A DNA stretch of 9,522 nucleotides, taken from Psychroflexus sp. (GTDB lineage: Bacteria; Bacteroidota; Bacteroidia; Flavobacteriales; Flavobacteriaceae). The stretch spans positions 1 to 9,522 of the forward strand of contig PXBV01000023.1 in the NCBI GenBank assembly GCA_003565575.1, written 5' to 3'. Position numbers and translations under genes: made by a program. This document shows, piece by piece, positions 1-6,268 of this stretch; positions within the stretch are counted from its first letter, which is position 1, and each line of letters starts with the position of its first letter. The notes under the pieces were generated by a model, which ran no database searches, was not told the origin of the DNA, and was given only the letters and a program-made list of their open reading frames with translations.

Positions 1-639
1 AAATCAAAGTTGACCCAAAATGAACTGGAATTCACATTTAGAGAATTTCGCTATAAAAGCACACCAACTTGTGAGGGGTTTCAGCTTGAGAGAACGTCTT
101 TAAAAGAGCCTATTAGAGATGCGGTCTTCCAAGATAATGTAACGCGTTTTTATAAGGATTCTGTGGTTCAATTAGCAGATTCAACAGCCTTTTTGTATTA
201 TGAGTCTGTCAATTCTGTTCATTATTTTACGCAGTTGCCTCTCAGGTTGAAAGATGATGCTGTTATCTTAAAAGATTTGGGTATTGAAGAAATTCAAGAT
301 AAAACTTACCACAAAATAGAAGTGAAATTCACAGAAGATGGTGGTGGAGTAGACTTTGAAGATATTTACATTTACTGGTTTGATGTTGAAAATTATGCTT
401 TGGACTACCTAGCTTACAGTTTCTTAGTGAACGGTGGCGGTCTACGATTTAGAAAAGCAATTAATAGACAGCGCATTGGTGGGGTCGTGTTTCAAGATTA
501 TAAAAATTATAAGCCAAAAAATGAAACTGGTTCACTAGACAGTATAGGAAAACTATTTGATGCAGGTCAGCTGGAGCTTTTGTCTGTTATTGAAAATGAA
601 GCAATTAATTTATCACCTATTGAGCTGAATTGTAACTAA
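1..639 (+). CDS. DUF6503-like envelope protein, 3' part (5' end outside window)
   Basis: The frame is open from the first base of the window. A TTG at 10 could be read as a start, but the protein already begins in the middle of a fold (FTFREFRYK) and has no signal peptide, so the true start and probable lipoprotein signal lie upstream. The visible part (about 212 residues) has alternating polar and hydrophobic beta strands and the segments SVNSVHYFTQLPLRL, GGGVDFEDIYIYWFD and LDYLAYSFLVNGGG. These resemble the flavobacterial family I know as DUF6503, usually predicted lipoproteins of unknown function; this is recalled from pattern, not searched. No catalytic motif is evident. The last 23 bp overlap the end of the opposing histidine-phosphatase gene, with no terminator between them. 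I am confident it is a real gene and only moderately sure of the family. Confidence 0.75.
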   Translation, partial: KSKLTQNELEFTFREFRYKSTPTCEGFQLERTSLKEPIRDAVFQDNVTRFYKDSVVQLADSTAFLYYESVNSVHYFTQLPLRLKDDAVILKDLGIEEIQDKTYHKIEVKFTEDGGGVDFEDIYIYWFDVENYALDYLAYSFLVNGGGLRFRKAINRQRIGGVVFQDYKNYKPKNETGSLDSIGKLFDAGQLELLSVIENEAINLSPIELNCN

Positions 640-1204
640 AGTTTTCTGGAACTCGCTTGGTGATGAGACTGTCTCTAATATTCAATTCTTCGTCGATTTC
701 AACTTTAAAGAATACATCATAATTGCTTTCGTCTAATTCTTCATACGTTTCGTTTTGTAATATTTCATTTACAAACCTTGGGTTGGTATTACTGTGTCCC
801 ACAACCAACACATTTTTTCCGTAAGTTTCTTCCCAAAATTTTCTAGTAAATAAAGTATCCGCAGAGCCATCGTAGTTCATCATTTCCCCTTTGAAGTGAT
901 GAATAGTAGGAATAAGTGTTTGAATGGTTCTGTTGTAGTCAGTAGAATAGAACATCTCTAAATTTTTATCTGCAAAATAAGTTTGAAGATAATTTGCTCT
1001 TTTTAGGCCTTCTTCTGTCAGGTGAGGATCCTTATCTTCCAGGTCTGTTGTGTTCTTTTCTGCATGCCTTACAAAATAATATGTAGTTGACTTAGCTTCC
1101 ACATCTTTTGGACTATCAAATTGAAATTTACTTTCTTGAGTATCTTTACAAGATAAAAATGTTAAGATGGAAATGAGTGCGATAAAAATGTGATTGGTGT
1201 TCAT
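617..1204 (-). CDS. Histidine phosphatase family lipoprotein (SixA/phosphoglycerate-mutase fold)
   Basis: The 195-residue protein starts with a lipoprotein signal (hydrophobic residues 6-17, FLSC with lipidated Cys19), so it should be anchored on the periplasmic side of a membrane or at the surface. The mature part is one histidine-phosphatase domain. FVRHAEK places the RH motif at Arg46-His47, the nucleophile; STDYNRTIQT supplies the second phosphate-binding Arg92; VVGHSNT supplies the second catalytic His137. It is short, like SixA-type phosphatases rather than full phosphoglycerate mutases, so a phosphomonoesterase or phosphoprotein phosphatase is likely; the substrate cannot be told. Its ATG shares the ATGA with the stop of the phytase-like gene upstream, indicating co-transcription and translational coupling. 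The residues after Cys19 (KD at +2/+3) loosely resemble Bacteroidota surface-export signals, which is weak inference. The 3' end runs 23 bp into the convergent gene. Confidence 0.9.
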   Translation of the reverse strand: MNTNHIFIALISILTFLSCKDTQESKFQFDSPKDVEAKSTTYYFVRHAEKNTTDLEDKDPHLTEEGLKRANYLQTYFADKNLEMFYSTDYNRTIQTLIPTIHHFKGEMMNYDGSADTLFTRKFWEETYGKNVLVVGHSNTNPRFVNEILQNETYEELDESNYDVFFKVEIDEELNIRDSLITKRVPENFSYNSAQ

Positions 1205-2316
1205 TGGTTTTTGATTAATTCTAAAATGATAAATTGATTGATTTGTGGGCCATAACTACTAAAGTTATCATCAGATGCAATGATTAAGGTTTTGTTTCCA
1301 TTGGGTAAAGTTGGGCCAAAAGTTAAGCCCTCCAAGTTATCAATAATTTTATGTCTTAGTTTAGATTTGATGCTTTTAAAATCGAAAAGTAAACTTTTTT
1401 CCACATAAGTTATAGTTTTAGATGAATTTTTAAGTTGCCTGATGTCTTTGGTGTCTGTAGCATTGGTAATATCAACTAAAAAAAGTTTGACGTTATTGCC
1501 CTTAGACTTATGCCCTGCAGAATAAGATCTTTCTAATACTATAAACAAATTGTTTTCGATTTGTAAAATCTCCGTTAGTCCATTTATAGCAAATGGGAGC
1601 AAGGGTATTTTTGTGATTCTGTCTAAATCCATGGCATATTGGCGAGTGACTTTATGTTGATCTCTATCAAAATAACTCAGCCTTATGGGTGATTTGGTGT
1701 TGTAGAGTTTTGGAGCTTTGCCGTCTGCTTCCAAAGGAAGCTCATTAGCAAACCAAAATCCTTCAGAATTGATGCTCATACTCAAACCTTCAAAAACTCC
1801 ATTATGCCTTGGTTGATTTTCACCCGCTGGTAAAAAATAATCTGGTATAGGGTAATTTTCTATAAAATTCCCTAAAGTGTCTATTTTGAAAAGTCTTGGT
1901 GGTAGACTCTTATTGATGTTTCCTTCAGTTGAGATAAGGTAATGATCACCGTCATATCGAATGGACTCCATATCCAACGCATTTTCTTTATAAAATGGGT
2001 GATCGTTTAATGGTATGACGGAAGTGAAAATTAAGGTGTCTAGCTTTGAATTTTTTAAAACTAATTTAGATTTAAAAACTAGGGGATTGGATGGAGAATC
2101 GTTTATCATAATTAGCTCTCCATTTTTATAATCTACTCCAGAGATGCCCCCAAAAACTTGATCAGAAAATTTTAATTTTGAAGGTACAACGTATTCGTCT
2201 AGGTATTTAATACGATAAGTGCTCTCTTTTGAAGCTTTTGTGGTTGCACAACTACTTACTAATAGAATAAAAATAAGCATTAGCAAGGAGTTGAAGATAT
2301 TTATTGATGATGTCAT
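1201..2316 (-). CDS. Phytase-like esterase lipoprotein (PF13449-type)
   Basis: From the ATG at 2316 the protein is 371 residues. A TTG 15 bp upstream would also be open, but the ATG gives a standard lipoprotein signal (hydrophobic stretch 11-20, VSSC with Cys23), so I choose it. The rest looks like the 'esterase-like activity of phytase' beta-propeller-like domain: GGISGVDY near 57-63, LDMESIRYDGDHYLISTEGN around 114-133, NGVFEGLSM near 172-180, INGLTEI near 244-250, and LEGLTFGPTLPNG then ASDDNFS near 328-353. Members are predicted extracytoplasmic phosphoesterases or ligand-binding proteins; activity on phytate is not established for this subgroup. It is the first gene of a two-gene unit, its TGA overlapping the ATG of the histidine phosphatase, so both may act on the same phosphorylated substrate (inference). 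I found no convincing TAnnTTTG promoter in the spacer upstream. Confidence 0.85.
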   Translation of the reverse strand: MTSSINIFNSLLMLIFILLVSSCATTKASKESTYRIKYLDEYVVPSKLKFSDQVFGGISGVDYKNGELIMINDSPSNPLVFKSKLVLKNSKLDTLIFTSVIPLNDHPFYKENALDMESIRYDGDHYLISTEGNINKSLPPRLFKIDTLGNFIENYPIPDYFLPAGENQPRHNGVFEGLSMSINSEGFWFANELPLEADGKAPKLYNTKSPIRLSYFDRDQHKVTRQYAMDLDRITKIPLLPFAINGLTEILQIENNLFIVLERSYSAGHKSKGNNVKLFLVDITNATDTKDIRQLKNSSKTITYVEKSLLFDFKSIKSKLRHKIIDNLEGLTFGPTLPNGNKTLIIASDDNFSSYGPQINQFIILELIKNQ

Positions 2317-2394
2317 TGAATGGTAACTCAAGTTGAAGCTCTTGCTAGACTGTAATTTTTTTTACTATTTCTGAAATGACTTACAATGGAAAGC

Positions 2395-2418
2395 CTGCCT
2401 ACATTACTCGGTAGGCAG
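2395..2418. repeat. REP-like palindrome in the spacer
   Basis: An 8-bp perfect inverted repeat (CTGCCTAC at 2395-2402, GTAGGCAG at 2411-2418) encloses an 8-nt loop. It is clearly richer in G+C than the surrounding spacer. Neither strand has a T-run right after the stem, so it is not a typical intrinsic terminator. It sits between the end of the isomerase operon and the start of the phytase-like gene. A dispersed intergenic palindrome is the likeliest reading; copies elsewhere cannot be seen from here. Confidence 0.55.
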
Positions 2419-2459
2419 ACTTATAAACAGCCACTTCATATTTTTTTAACTTATAATTT

Positions 2460-2490
2460 AAAAAAGCTGGGTTAATTTACCCTTCTTTTT
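2460..2490 (-). terminator. Probable intrinsic terminator of the nrnA-gldI-PPIase operon
   Basis: Read on the minus strand just after the stop at 2496, a stem of AAAAAAG / CTTTTTT with an inner GGGT/ACCC pair and a small internal mismatch is followed by T residues (2465-2460). The symmetry means it could also work on the + strand, but no + strand gene ends here. The stem is weaker than the one after ndk. Confidence 0.6.
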
Positions 2491-2495
2491 TGAAT

Positions 2496-3578
2496 TTAGT
2501 TGGAACTAATATCTACCAATTCTACATCAAAAATAAGTATGGAATAGGGCGGTATGGGACCAGCAGCCCTTTCGTTATAAGACAAATCTGGAGGTATGAT
2601 GAATCTTGCTTTTTCTCCTTTTTTTAGGAGTTGAAGCCCTTCATCCCATCCTGGAATAACTTGTCTTACACCTAGTTTAAATTCAATGGGCTCTCCTCTG
2701 TCGTAGGAAGAGTCAAATTTTGTACCATTGGTAAGGTATCCATCATAATGGACTTTCACCATATTGTTAGGTTTTGGGGATGCTCCTTGTTTTACTCTTT
2801 TTTCAATTTTATACCTTAAGCCACTTTCTGTAACTTCAAAACCTTCAGATAATTCAGTAATCAAGATTTCTCTTTCTTCGGCTTCTTTCTTCAGTTTTTC
2901 TTCATGAGCTATCATACCAGCTTCAAATGCTTGTACAGCATCAAAACTTTTGGCCTCATTACCTTTTCTGATAATGCTTACTTTTTCAAGTAAAACTGTA
3001 TCTAAAGGCCTTTCATTGGCTTCGGTCTCTACGTTTCCAATAGCATCAACAACGTCTTGATGTTGTACTACTTTCCCAAAAACGGTATGCAATCCATCTA
3101 AATGAGGGGTTCGTCTTAGCGTGATAAAAAATTGACTCCCGTTAGTTTGACCTGTGTTCCCAAAAGGGTCTTTGGTATCTTGCATGTCGCTATTTGCCAT
3201 AGACAAAACCCCTTTGTCATCATGAGTATAATTTCCATCAGTTTCATCTGGAAATTTATAGCCAGGACCACCTCTTCCGGTTCCTCTTGGGTCTCCAGAT
3301 TGGATGATGAAATCTTTTATGACTCTATGAAATATCAAACTGTCAAAAAAAGGTTGATTTTCATAACGTTTTGTCACTCTAGGGTGAACTCCTTCTGCTA
3401 GCGCCACAAAGTTTCCTACTGTCATTGGGATGTCATCAAAATACAACTCTGCTATAAAATCTCCTTTGGAGGTTTTAAACTCTGCATACAATCCATTTTC
3501 TAGATCTGGATAAGTTTCAGAGCAGCCATAAAATAATGTTACAATTAAACTAATGGCAATGGCTTTTGAAATTTTCAT
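2496..3578 (-). CDS. Cyclophilin-FKBP fusion lipoprotein, distal diverged copy
   Basis: This 360-residue lipoprotein (Cys19 in FYGC) carries a cyclophilin domain at about 30-205, a charged helical linker at about 206-255, and an FKBP domain at about 265-357. Both are peptidyl-prolyl cis-trans isomerases acting on the periplasmic side. In the cyclophilin, FHRVIKDFIIQSGD keeps the catalytic Arg85, Phe90 and Gln93, but the usual Met is Ile91 and the GGD glycine is Ser94. The loop after SMAN (127-147) has several extra residues, including KDPFG, before TNGSQFF. In the FKBP, Tyr278, Phe288-Asp289, Phe300, Val307-Ile308, Trp311 and Phe350 are kept, while the loop carrying Tyr334 reads LSYNERAAGPIPPYS rather than the usual LAYG type. 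It is the last gene of the operon, 17 bp after its paralogue and just before a terminator. It is probably active with altered specificity; that is inference from these substitutions. Confidence 0.92.
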   Translation of the reverse strand: MKISKAIAISLIVTLFYGCSETYPDLENGLYAEFKTSKGDFIAELYFDDIPMTVGNFVALAEGVHPRVTKRYENQPFFDSLIFHRVIKDFIIQSGDPRGTGRGGPGYKFPDETDGNYTHDDKGVLSMANSDMQDTKDPFGNTGQTNGSQFFITLRRTPHLDGLHTVFGKVVQHQDVVDAIGNVETEANERPLDTVLLEKVSIIRKGNEAKSFDAVQAFEAGMIAHEEKLKKEAEEREILITELSEGFEVTESGLRYKIEKRVKQGASPKPNNMVKVHYDGYLTNGTKFDSSYDRGEPIEFKLGVRQVIPGWDEGLQLLKKGEKARFIIPPDLSYNERAAGPIPPYSILIFDVELVDISSN

Positions 3579-3595
3579 CTGTTTTGGTTAAGATG

Positions 3596-4642
3596 TTATT
3601 TGTTTACAACGTCTATCAGTTCAACTTCAAATTTCAAGACAGAGTTTGCAGGAATGGGCCCAGTTTGTCTTGCTCCATAAGCTAATTCTGAAGGAATAAC
3701 TAACTCTGCTTGTTCTCCTTTTTTTAATAGCATAATGCCTTCATCCCATCCTGGAATTACACGTCCAGTACCAACAGGAAATTCTATAGGTTCTCCTCTG
3801 TCTATAGAAGAGTCAAATTTAGTTCCATCTAGAAGGTAGCCTGTGTAATGAACCTTTACAGTTTGACCTGCTTTTGGTGATGCTCCTCTTGGGTTACTTT
3901 TTTTGATAAGGTAACGCAATCCACTTTCAGTTTCATTAAAGCCTTCGCTTGCTTCTTCTAGTTGTTTCTCTCTCAGAGCTATAGCTTCTTTTTCTGCTTC
4001 TTCCGCATTTTTTACTCCGTCTTTAAAAGATTCTACAGCATCAAAGGCTTTTGCCTCTTTTCCTTTTCTTAAGATGTTAACGGTCTCTATCACAACGTCA
4101 TTAACTGGTTTGTCTCTAGAGCCTGTTTCTACTTTTCCTATGCTATCTACTACAGATTCACCAACAACTAACTTTCCAAATACGCTGTGCAATCCATCTA
4201 AATGTGGTGTTGGCGCCAACGTGATAAAAAATTGACTACCATTTGTTTTTGGACCAGCATTGGCCATAGAAAGTACGCCCTTTTCGTGTTGTAATTCAGA
4301 GTCAAATTCATCTGCAAATTTATAGCCAGGCCCACCCTGTCCACTGCCATCTGGATCTCCACCTTGGATCATAAATCCATCTATAATTCTGTGAAAAATA
4401 ATACTGTCGTAGTATTTTTTTCCTTGGAATCTTTCATCTACTTCAGGGTGATTTCCTTCAGCTAAGGCTACAAAGTTTCCTACGGTCATCGGTGTTTGTT
4501 GATAATATAATTCTGTAACGAAGTCGCCTTCAGAAGTTTTAAACTCTGCATACAATCCATCTTCTAAGTCTGGATATTGAGAAGAGCAGCTATAAATAAG
4601 TACGCCTAATAATACAATTAGTGTTAATTTTAAAGTTTTCAT
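3596..4642 (-). CDS. Cyclophilin-FKBP fusion lipoprotein, proximal canonical copy
   Basis: The 348-residue protein has a lipoprotein signal ending IYSC (Cys19), a cyclophilin domain at about 30-192, a Glu/Lys/Ala-rich helical linker at about 193-245 that may form a coiled coil, and an FKBP domain at about 255-345. Cyclophilin residues are canonical: Arg85, Phe90, Met91, Gln93 in FHRIIDGFMIQGGD, then SMANAGPKTNGSQFF and HLDGLHSVFG. The FKBP set is also complete: Tyr266, Phe276-Asp277, Phe288, Val295-Ile296, Trp299, Tyr322 (LAYGARQTGPIP) and Phe338. It should catalyse proline isomerisation in secreted or outer-membrane proteins. The order cyclophilin-linker-FKBP matches the bacterial type of dual-family immunophilin. 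The start lies one base after the gldI stop (TAA C ATG), so the two are translationally coupled. It is a tandem paralogue of the next gene, sharing the whole architecture. Confidence 0.94.
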   Translation of the reverse strand: MKTLKLTLIVLLGVLIYSCSSQYPDLEDGLYAEFKTSEGDFVTELYYQQTPMTVGNFVALAEGNHPEVDERFQGKKYYDSIIFHRIIDGFMIQGGDPDGSGQGGPGYKFADEFDSELQHEKGVLSMANAGPKTNGSQFFITLAPTPHLDGLHSVFGKLVVGESVVDSIGKVETGSRDKPVNDVVIETVNILRKGKEAKAFDAVESFKDGVKNAEEAEKEAIALREKQLEEASEGFNETESGLRYLIKKSNPRGASPKAGQTVKVHYTGYLLDGTKFDSSIDRGEPIEFPVGTGRVIPGWDEGIMLLKKGEQAELVIPSELAYGARQTGPIPANSVLKFEVELIDVVNK

Positions 4643-4643
4643 G

Positions 4644-5186
4644 TTATTCAGTTTTAATTTTGATTTTATTTAAAGTTACTGTAGATTTCAATGCTACATG
4701 AGATCCAATTTTATCATTGTCTCCGTAATAGCCATAAGCTTGGTGTGAAGGGAACAAAAATGTAACCGTTTCTCCTTCCTTCATAAGTTTAAGACCTTGG
4801 CGGAGTCCCGTGAAAATTTCTTCTTTATCTATAAGTAAAGCACGCTCTCCTATATCTTCTTTTGAATATATAGTGTCGCCTTGTAATGTAAGCAAATTAA
4901 AATGAAACTCTACTTCATCACCAAATTGTGGTGTAATTGTGTCCTCAAATTTTTGTTGATTATAATAATACCAAAATCCATCTTCTGATGTAATGTAAGT
5001 AGTGCTAGAATCAATAGCAATTAATTTTTTTATAGCTTCTTCTTCTTTTTCTACAATAGCTTTATTGGCTTTAAGAAACGGAGTGGTAAAACTTTTTGAA
5101 GCTCTAGTAATTGGTGCTCTTGGTTCTGGAGATTTACAACCCAACACCAAAAATAAAATCAATATAAAAAAAGTAGTGAATTTCAT
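4644..5186 (-). CDS. gldI: Gliding-motility-associated FKBP-type lipoprotein GldI
   Basis: The 180-residue protein has a lipoprotein signal (LVLGC, Cys17), a Pro/Arg-containing segment after it (EPRAPIT), a charged helix at about 38-60, and a divergent FKBP domain at about 70-178. The segments EDGFWYYYN (68-76), GDTIYSKEDIGERAL (103-117), LRQGLKLMKEGETVTFLFP (128-146) and HQAYGYYGDNDKIGS (148-162) match GldI as I know it. In Flavobacterium johnsoniae GldI is needed for gliding and is thought to help fold periplasmic motility or secretion proteins. Some FKBP pocket residues are replaced: the pocket Trp is Leu128 (FTGL) and the Phe-Asp pair is absent, while the loop Tyr151 remains, so catalysis may be weak. 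Its ATG overlaps the nrnA stop by 4 bp, and the next isomerase gene follows after one base. Its presence suggests, but does not prove, that the organism glides. Confidence 0.93.
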   Translation of the reverse strand: MKFTTFFILILFLVLGCKSPEPRAPITRASKSFTTPFLKANKAIVEKEEEAIKKLIAIDSSTTYITSEDGFWYYYNQQKFEDTITPQFGDEVEFHFNLLTLQGDTIYSKEDIGERALLIDKEEIFTGLRQGLKLMKEGETVTFLFPSHQAYGYYGDNDKIGSHVALKSTVTLNKIKIKTE

Positions 5187-6196
5187 TGAAGTTGGTTTTT
5201 GTAGTGGTTAATCAGATGTTCAAATTCTGATAAGGTTGCACTTAGGTCTAAATCACTTTTTCCTCCAGCAGCATTTTTATGACCTCCACCTTGGTAATGA
5301 GACCTAGCAAACGTATTTACGTCAAAATCGCCAACAGACCTAAAGGATATTTTTACGATTTTTTCTGCTGCATTTTCAATAAAAATAACAGCAAATCTGA
5401 TTCCTTTAAGCGATAAAGCATAATTAACGAAACCTTCTGTATCTCCTTTTTTGAAATGATTTCGGTTTAAGTCTTCTTGAGATAAGTAAATGTAAGCTGT
5501 TTTTAAATCTGGAATGACTTTTAAGTTGTCAAGGGCTTTGCTGAGCAGTTGTAATCTGCTTATAGAATTATTATCGAATGTATTTTGATGAATTAAACTC
5601 CCTTTAGCTCCTGCATCCATCAAGTTGGCAACAATACGGTGGGTTTTGCTGGTTGTAGATGGGAATCTAAAAGAACCGGTATCCGTCATAATTCCGGTAT
5701 ACAGACAACTTGAAATATCTTCTGTAAGGTCTGTATTCTGAAATTCAGTAGTAATAAATTCATATACAAGTTCGCAGGTAGAGGCAATCTGGGTGTCTAC
5801 AAGCATAAACTCCGCATAAGTTGAAGGTTCTTGGTGATGGTCTATCATTGCAAATGGAACTTCCAGTTGTTCTAGAAATAGCCCCAAATCTCCAGTTCTA
5901 GACAAATCGTTAAAATCTAAGGTAAAGATTAAATCAGATTGATATAATTCCTTTTCACACGTGGATGTGTTTTCATCGTAACAAAGAACAGTTTCTGCCT
6001 GTGGTAGCCATTTTAAAAAATCTGGGAAACTGTTGGGCATCATCACTGTTGAAGAAACGCCGAGCTTGCTTAAAAATAAAGAAAGACCTAAAGTAGAGCC
6101 TAAAGCATCACCATCGGGATTTTTGTGTCCTATTATAGTCACTTTTTTAGCTTGTAAAAGCAAATCTTTTAAGCCAGAAATCGTATTTATTCTCAT
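5183..6196 (-). CDS. nrnA: DHH/DHHA1 phosphoesterase, bifunctional oligoribonuclease/PAP phosphatase
   Basis: The ATG at 6196 gives 337 residues. An in-frame TTG at 6205 is rejected because it falls inside the promoter-like TACATTTG. The DHH domain shows motif I GHKNPDGDALGS (His24, Asp28, Asp30), motif II LDFND (Asp94), motif III IDHHQEP (Asp119-His120-His121) and motif IV TDTGSFRF (Asp172), the ligands for two Mn ions. The DHHA1 domain ends with GGGHKNAAGG (303-312), which binds the substrate. Enzymes of this type degrade 2-5-nt RNAs from the end and dephosphorylate 3'-phosphoadenosine 5'-phosphate to AMP; the protein is cytosolic. It heads the operon and overlaps gldI by 4 bp (ATGA), a surprising partner for periplasmic isomerases, although I recall this order from other flavobacteria. 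All metal ligands are present, so it should be active. Confidence 0.94.
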   Translation of the reverse strand: MRINTISGLKDLLLQAKKVTIIGHKNPDGDALGSTLGLSLFLSKLGVSSTVMMPNSFPDFLKWLPQAETVLCYDENTSTCEKELYQSDLIFTLDFNDLSRTGDLGLFLEQLEVPFAMIDHHQEPSTYAEFMLVDTQIASTCELVYEFITTEFQNTDLTEDISSCLYTGIMTDTGSFRFPSTTSKTHRIVANLMDAGAKGSLIHQNTFDNNSISRLQLLSKALDNLKVIPDLKTAYIYLSQEDLNRNHFKKGDTEGFVNYALSLKGIRFAVIFIENAAEKIVKISFRSVGDFDVNTFARSHYQGGGHKNAAGGKSDLDLSATLSEFEHLINHYKNQLQ

Positions 6197-6202
6197 AGAT
6201 GT

Positions 6203-6210
6203 CAAATGTA
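6203..6210 (-). promoter_or_regulatory. Putative -7 element of the nrnA-gldI operon
   Basis: Read on the minus strand, TACATTTG fits the Bacteroidota -7 consensus TAnnTTTG exactly. A TTG lies 16 bp upstream, slightly nearer than the usual 17-23 bp. The nrnA ATG starts only 6 bp after the motif, so transcription from here would give a leaderless or almost leaderless mRNA. Eight bases match easily by chance in AT-rich DNA, so confidence is moderate. Confidence 0.5.
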
Positions 6211-6244
6211 CGAATTCTTAATAATGCAATAACACAAGATATTA

Positions 6245-6252
6245 TAGATTTG
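6245..6252 (+). promoter_or_regulatory. Putative -7 element of the phoD-like gene
   Basis: TAGATTTG, followed by C, matches TAnnTTTG and lies 16 bp before the ATG at 6269, a fitting distance for a short leader. No clear -33 TTG is present. It lies back to back with the nrnA promoter candidate in a 72-bp divergent spacer, so a regulator bound here could affect both units. Confidence 0.55.
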
Positions 6253-6268
6253 CACAAAATTGTAACTT

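Noticed and set aside
3132..3401. An 89-codon + strand open frame inside the distal cyclophilin-FKBP gene
   Set aside because: It is antisense to a well-supported coding sequence, has no recognisable domain and no promoter or start context of its own.
4644..5186. GldI as an inactive pseudogene because FKBP pocket residues are missing
   Set aside because: The frame is intact, the lipobox and family-specific segments are conserved, and it is tightly coupled to its neighbours; divergence from canonical FKBP looks normal for GldI.
5002..5211. A + strand open frame across the gldI/nrnA junction
   Set aside because: It is antisense to gldI, whose protein is clearly conserved; the hydrophobic look comes from the complement of the signal peptide codons.
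6033..6221. A 62-codon + strand open frame opposite the start of nrnA
   Set aside because: It is antisense to the conserved DHH motif I region of nrnA and runs through the promoter region; no independent support.
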